Assembly: GCA_012961565.1 (NCBI GenBank)
Contig: DTZC01000266.1
Span: 1 to 9,581 of the forward strand
Origin: Dehalococcoidia bacterium
GTDB lineage: Bacteria > Chloroflexota > Dehalococcoidia > GIF9 > UBA5629
Length of the DNA stretch: 9,581 bases
Direction: 5' to 3'
Positions 6,250 through 9,581 of this stretch are shown one piece after another (the stretch's first letter is position 1; each line of letters begins with the position of its first letter). A program made the translations under genes and the position numbers. The notes under the pieces were generated by a model. That model was not told the DNA's origin. It was given only the letters and a program-made list of their open reading frames with translations, and searched no databases.

Positions 6250-8276
6250 TTCTTCACCTCTATTTTGACGGCACATACTTTAGTTTCAGCACACTTGCAG
6301 CTCGGGTCTAATGCCGGGATGGTGAGCACATTAGCGCAAGAATCGGTAAAGTGGAAAGGAATAAACATTAGCCCTGGCGGCACCTCATCAGTTATTCTAG
6401 CTTTAACTTCTATGCTGCCCCGCCTTGTTTTTAGCGTGACAACATCTTTATCTCGCACCCCTGACCTCTGGGCATCCTCGGGATTGATTTCCACAAAGCC
6501 ATGGTGAACCTCGTCATTCAATTTTGGCGTTCTGCGAGTCATTGTCCCGGTGTGGTAATGAAATATGCTCCTGCCTGTGGTCAGCACGTACGGATATTCG
6601 TCATCGGGTTGTTCAGCAGGAGGCTTAAAGTCTACCACCTGAAAATGCCCAAGACTGTCCAGAGTGGTGAACTTCTGCAAGAACATGGTGGGTGTGCCTG
6701 GATGGTCTTCTGAAGGACAAGGCCAGTGGATTCCGCCCACTGCTTTCTTCAATCGCTCGTAGCTTATCCCCTTATACTGGGGAACACATTTCCTTATCTC
6801 CTCAAATATTTCGCCTGCTGATGAGAAATTGAAATTATCTTTGTATCCCATCCTGTCAGCTAGCTGGCATATGATCCACCAGTCAGGCTTGGCCTCGTCC
6901 GGTGGTTCGATAACTTTTTCTATCTTTTGCACTCTTCTGTCTACGTAAGTATGAGTGCCTTCTCTCTCTACCCAAGTTGCTGCCGGCAATACCACATCGG
7001 CAAGCTTGCCTATCTCAGTGAGAAAAATATCCTGCACTACGATGAAACTAGCCTTCTCCAGAGCTTTCCTTAAATTATTAACATCCGGTACTGCCATCAT
7101 GGGGTCTGTGCCTACGATATAAAGGAAGGGGCATTTGTACAACATCTCAATGTAGGTAAGGCCAGGTTTAGTTGGCAGGTTGCTTACTCCCCAGGCGTCT
7201 TCGAAGAACTTTGCTGTTTCCTCACCTACACGCTTGAATCCGGGGTAGAAAACGGCAAGGCAACCCATGTCGCCAGTGCCCTCGCCACTTATCTGTCCTC
7301 TCATTGAATTTACCCCAGTGCCCGGCTTACCAATATTACCGGTAAGAAGTGCTAGGTCAGCGTGGGCTTTAACATTATCAGCACCCACCGTGTGCTGGCA
7401 TATGCCTTGGTCATAGAGAATACATGCCCTCTCTGCCTTTGCGAATGTAATCGCTGCCTCTCTGATCTTTTCCAGTGGCACGCCAGTGATTTCCTCTGCT
7501 TGCTTTAAGTTCATGTGACAAAGGAAATCGCGCAGTTGCTCGAAGTCTGCAGTCCTAGTTGCGATAAACTCCTTGTCCTCCAATGCCTCAGCCAGAATGA
7601 TGCTCATCATAGCATTCACCAGAACCACATCTGTGCCTGCCTTAAGTGGTAGGTGTATATCGGCGAGATATTTGGCGGTAGCGGTCTTTCTTGGGTCGCT
7701 GTAAATGACTTTGGCGCCTTTGCCTTTTGCTCTGAAAACTCTTCTGGCGATCATGGGAAAGGTCTCCATAATATTGACCCCAGCAAGAAAGATGCAATCA
7801 GCAAGCTCGATTTCAGGCTGAGATGTTTGCATAACCCCCGACCCTACTGCTGGAAGTAGTGCTGCTACAGCTGAAGAATGGCATAATCGCCCTACGTATT
7901 CGACAGTATTTGTGCCCATAACTACCCGCACAAATTTCTGCAATAGATAGCTTTCTTCATTTGATGTTTTCCCTGAGCCTAGAGCTCCAAAAGTCTCAGG
8001 AGTCGCTTCTTTGAACTTAGAGGCAACAAGCCTCAGCGCTTCATCCCATGAGGTTTCTTTAAATGTGCCGTTCTTTTTCACTAGGGGAACTTTCAGTCTG
8101 TCTTTACTGTAAAGAAAAGCATAGGCGTTCTTCCCCTTAGGACAGTTTGCCCCTTCATTTATAGGGTGCTCTTTCCATGGCTCCTGTCCGATTATTTTTC
8201 CATCTTCAACGACTAGGTAAATGCCACAGCCACAGCTGCAATATGGGCAAATGGTGGGTGCAAACTCAATGCTCAT
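6246..8276 (-). CDS. fdhA: Formate dehydrogenase catalytic alpha subunit (Mo/W-bisPGD)
   Basis: 676 residues. It catalyses formate oxidation to CO2 or the reverse at a molybdenum or tungsten bis-pyranopterin cofactor. The N-terminal [4Fe-4S] domain has C10, C13, C17 and C45 with K47 in CPKGK, the conserved lysine between cluster and pterin. The active-site motif GRLCH has C132 (codon TGC) and H133, so this is the cysteine form, not selenocysteine. R326 in GVNSMRGQ corresponds to the substrate-binding arginine region of E. coli FdhF. The C-terminal molybdopterin dinucleotide-binding domain covers about 560-676. There is no twin-arginine signal, so it is cytoplasmic. The ATG at 8276 is preferred over 8306 because AGGAGACAAA precedes it; it overlaps the end of mvhD by 11 bases. 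Unlike clostridial FdhA it lacks a NuoG-like N-terminal extension; that module is encoded separately in the same operon. Assimilatory nitrate reductases are similar, but the RxCH context and the gene set favour formate. Confidence 0.93.
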   Translation of the reverse strand: MSIEFAPTICPYCSCGCGIYLVVEDGKIIGQEPWKEHPINEGANCPKGKNAYAFLYSKDRLKVPLVKKNGTFKETSWDEALRLVASKFKEATPETFGALGSGKTSNEESYLLQKFVRVVMGTNTVEYVGRLCHSSAVAALLPAVGSGVMQTSQPEIELADCIFLAGVNIMETFPMIARRVFRAKGKGAKVIYSDPRKTATAKYLADIHLPLKAGTDVVLVNAMMSIILAEALEDKEFIATRTADFEQLRDFLCHMNLKQAEEITGVPLEKIREAAITFAKAERACILYDQGICQHTVGADNVKAHADLALLTGNIGKPGTGVNSMRGQISGEGTGDMGCLAVFYPGFKRVGEETAKFFEDAWGVSNLPTKPGLTYIEMLYKCPFLYIVGTDPMMAVPDVNNLRKALEKASFIVVQDIFLTEIGKLADVVLPAATWVEREGTHTYVDRRVQKIEKVIEPPDEAKPDWWIICQLADRMGYKDNFNFSSAGEIFEEIRKCVPQYKGISYERLKKAVGGIHWPCPSEDHPGTPTMFLQKFTTLDSLGHFQVVDFKPPAEQPDDEYPYVLTTGRSIFHYHTGTMTRRTPKLNDEVHHGFVEINPEDAQRSGVRDKDVVTLKTRRGSIEVKARITDEVPPGLMFIPFHFTDSCANVLTIPALDPSCKCAETKVCAVKIEVKK

Positions 8277-8691
8277 TTTGTCTCCTATTGAATGGACTCG
8301 GGCCAAGCTGTTTTATGGTTTGAGTGAAGCTATTGACAACCTCGGCTACCTTTGGGCCTTCGGATGCTGATATCCATTCCAGCCTGAGTCTGTCTTTACC
8401 AATACCTATAGCCTCAAGGAAAGGCTTCAATCCGGTAATTCTCCTTCTGGCATTCAGGTTTCCCTTGTTATAGTGACACTCGCCCGGATGGCAGCCACAA
8501 ACTAAAACACCGTCAGCACCCAGAGCGAATGCTTTGAGTACCAATCTCTCATCTACGCGTCCAGAACACATCACTCGTATTATCTTCACGTTAGATGCAT
8601 ATTTCAGCCTCGAAGTACCGGCTAAATCAGATGCCCTGTATGAGCACCAGTTGCAAAATAGTCCTACTATCTTTGGCTTAAATTGATTCAC
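8266..8691 (-). CDS. mvhD: MvhD-type [2Fe-2S] electron-transfer subunit
   Basis: 141 residues, first gene of the operon. The family is the delta subunit of methyl-viologen-reducing hydrogenase, which hands electrons to HdrA in electron-bifurcating complexes. Visible signatures are CNWCSYRASD at 13-22, MCSGRVDE at 41-48 and CGCHPGECHYNKGN at 65-78. Cysteines 13, 16, 42, 65, 67 and 72 are candidate cluster ligands. The start is GTG at 8691 with GGAGGG placed about 5 bases upstream. The leader from the predicted promoter is about 95 bases. No hdrA, hdrB or hdrC is in the window, so MvhD either docks to an HdrA encoded elsewhere or links FdhA to the other Fe-S and flavin proteins of this operon. 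Confidence 0.92.
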   Translation of the reverse strand: MNQFKPKIVGLFCNWCSYRASDLAGTSRLKYASNVKIIRVMCSGRVDERLVLKAFALGADGVLVCGCHPGECHYNKGNLNARRRITGLKPFLEAIGIGKDRLRLEWISASEGPKVAEVVNSFTQTIKQLGPSPFNRRQNEH

Positions 8692-8791
8692 TGATACCCT
8701 CCTCTCCTTTCGGCGGATTTACGTGACGTCCAAGCATAATCAGTGCTAAAATATATCAAGATGCTGGCTAGGTGGTGCTCTGCTGAGTAAA

Positions 8792-8821
8792 ATTATACCC
8801 TGCAGGGTAGGGTAATATCAA
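8792..8821 (-). promoter_or_regulatory. Sigma-70-type promoter of the FDH operon
   Basis: On the minus strand, TTGATA (8821-8816) and TATAAT (8797-8792) are separated by 18 bases. The -10 is a perfect consensus and the -35 has one mismatch. Transcription should begin near 8785, leaving a leader of about 95 bases before the mvhD GTG. The spacer contains most of the palindrome described as an operator, so binding there would block RNA polymerase directly. Confidence 0.8.
8796..8814. promoter_or_regulatory. CsoR-type operator palindrome with extra half-site
   Basis: TACCCTGCAGGGTA (8796-8809) is a perfect 14-bp palindrome, followed at once by another GGGTA (8810-8814). Known CsoR and CstR operators are GC-rich inverted repeats of the form TACCC...GGGTA, so this fits the divergent repressor gene. 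It overlaps the -10 box and fills most of the promoter spacer. The adjacent half-site suggests a second tetramer or an off-set binding mode. It sits 36 bases before the repressor gene, so autoregulation is likely too, although I see no convincing plus-strand promoter. Confidence 0.75.
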
Positions 8822-8844
8822 GAGGTGCATTTGCGGAGGGTACA

Positions 8845-9138
8845 ATGGCAAAGACAAGAGAAGTAGGGGTATCGCAGGAGGCACTTTTGAAGCGCCTCAG
8901 GAGGATTGAGGGACAGATCCGTGGCATCGAGAAGATGATAGAGGACGGTCGTGATTGTGTGAGTCTGGTGATTCAACTGGCGGCTGTTCGTTCTGGTATT
9001 GAGGGCATTGGCGCTCTGCTATTGAATAATTGCATGCGAGTTTGCTTTGAGAAAGGTTCCGATGCTATGACTGACGTTGATTCTCTAGCAAGAGCCATAG
9101 CAATCTGGGGGCGGGTGCGGAGTAGTGAAGATAAGTGA
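8845..9138 (+). CDS. CsoR-family (DUF156) metal/sulfur-sensing repressor
   Basis: 97 residues, the usual size of these all-helical DNA-binding tetramers. The N-terminal LLKRLRRIEGQIRGIEKMI (14-32) is the family hallmark. Copper CsoR uses Cys, His and Cys with the His 25 and the last Cys 29 residues after the first. Here C38, C63 and C67 keep exactly that spacing, but the His is Cys, giving a C-C-C set. CstR-type persulfide sensors keep the first and last Cys and also lack the His. The inducer could be Cu(I), another thiophilic metal or a reactive sulfur or electrophile; sequence cannot decide. GGAGGG lies 4 bases before the ATG. It is transcribed away from the FDH operon and shares the intergenic palindrome, so it probably represses that operon. 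No copper transporter or chaperone gene is nearby, which weakens a copper role. Confidence 0.88.
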   Translation: MAKTREVGVSQEALLKRLRRIEGQIRGIEKMIEDGRDCVSLVIQLAAVRSGIEGIGALLLNNCMRVCFEKGSDAMTDVDSLARAIAIWGRVRSSEDK

Positions 9139-9483
9139 GACCTAGGCTACCAGCACCTCCGCCTCTGATGCCTGCAGTTTGCTCTTATCACCTTTAAGGG
9201 GAAGGTACCTGCAGAGGCAGCAATCGCTAAAGCGTTATCCAAAATGCATCCCAGCTCTTGTCAGCAAGAATCAAGACGGCCCCGGCAGCGCTTGCTTGGT
9301 CAGCAGGTAATTCGCGTGCCTAGGCTGTTTTTGACTATATCTCTTCTATTCTATGATGATTGGAACAGGTGGGGTAGGGAGGGCCTAGTGGTTCTTCTTG
9401 ATTCCTCTATCTTCAATCAGTGGTTTCTTCAGGTCGTTTGGCTAAGGATAGATAAGTGCTAAATGAAGTTTCCTATGACTTAG
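9139..9483. other. Region without a confident gene
   Basis: After the repressor stop there are 345 bases before the terminal repeat. A plus-strand frame of 72 codons (9244-9462) has no ribosome binding site or recognisable motif. Minus-strand readings contain short protein-like runs, such as one with AAGAVLILADKSWDAFW, broken by stops in every frame; these could be decayed coding sequence. GCCTCTG (9161-9167) is inverted at 9212-9218, flanking a 44-base interval, but no T run follows to make it a terminator. I see no RNA gene. Confidence 0.5.
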
Positions 9484-9581
9484 ACTTCCTCTCCTCTTAC
9501 TGTTCTATAGAGCTACCTCCTTTGTGTGGCATCGCGAGGGGTGTCAGCCGCTGCTGTATCCAGTGACAGCAAGAGGCATTC
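9484..9581. repeat. Right copy of 98-bp terminal direct repeat
   Basis: Identical to the first 98 bases of the window in the same orientation. If the molecule is a circle, this copy is redundant and the true join is between 9483 and 1. That join would place the repressor gene's downstream region next to the yraN-like remnant. Confidence 0.95.

Noticed and set aside
7868..7888. Possible selenocysteine codon in FdhA
   Set aside because: The active-site codon followed by His is TGC, not TGA, so the enzyme is the cysteine form and no SECIS element is needed.
8754..8761. Second CTTGATAT on the minus strand in the leader, as a second promoter
   Set aside because: No acceptable -10 box lies 16-19 bases downstream.
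9244..9462. Plus-strand 72-codon frame downstream of the repressor
   Set aside because: No ribosome binding site, no recognisable motif and an amino acid mix typical of a chance frame.

Overview
The window looks like DNA from a strictly anaerobic bacterium. It holds one long minus-strand operon of about 8.2 kb for a formate dehydrogenase (FDH) and its iron-sulfur, flavin and thiol accessory proteins. Protein style, especially the decayed peptide deformylase and the FDH subunits, reminds me of Chloroflexota (Dehalococcoidia-like), but I could not run a search and that placement is tentative. There are no rRNA or tRNA genes, CRISPR arrays, transposases, integrases or replication genes.

Layout in transcription order (minus strand, 8691 down to 486): an MvhD-type [2Fe-2S] protein; FdhA, a molybdenum/tungsten FDH catalytic subunit with cysteine at the selenocysteine site; an FrhB/FdhB-type flavin and Fe-S subunit; a small uncertain ORF; thioredoxin; a J-domain protein; an eight-cysteine ferredoxin; a 63-residue Cys-rich protein; a thioredoxin-reductase-like flavoprotein lacking the CxxC redox pair; an Fe-S protein like the N-terminus of NuoG/HoxU; a broken peptide deformylase gene; and a second 2x[4Fe-4S] ferredoxin, followed by a weak terminator. 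Short overlaps (mvhD/fdhA 11 bases, fdhA/fdhB 4 bases) and small gaps support one transcript. A near-consensus promoter (TTGATA, 18 bases, TATAAT) lies just upstream.

Divergent from the operon is a CsoR-family repressor gene (8845-9138, plus strand). A perfect 14-bp palindrome, TACCCTGCAGGGTA, lies in the operon promoter and overlaps its -10 box. The repressor has cysteine where copper CsoR proteins have histidine. The simplest reading is that this repressor controls the FDH operon in response to a thiophilic metal, a reactive sulfur species or another thiol-reactive signal.

The outer parts (1-485 and 9139-9581) have no intact gene. They hold a remnant resembling the C-terminus of a YraN/UPF0102 protein and a 98-bp sequence present identically at both ends. 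The window is therefore either a closed circle of 9,483 bp or a segment bounded by a direct repeat. Together the genes suggest formate oxidation (or CO2 reduction) at FdhA, with electrons passing through a separately encoded Fe-S/flavin chain toward NAD(P)H, ferredoxin or a thiol/Hdr-type partner, plus accessory proteins for thiol redox and possibly complex assembly.
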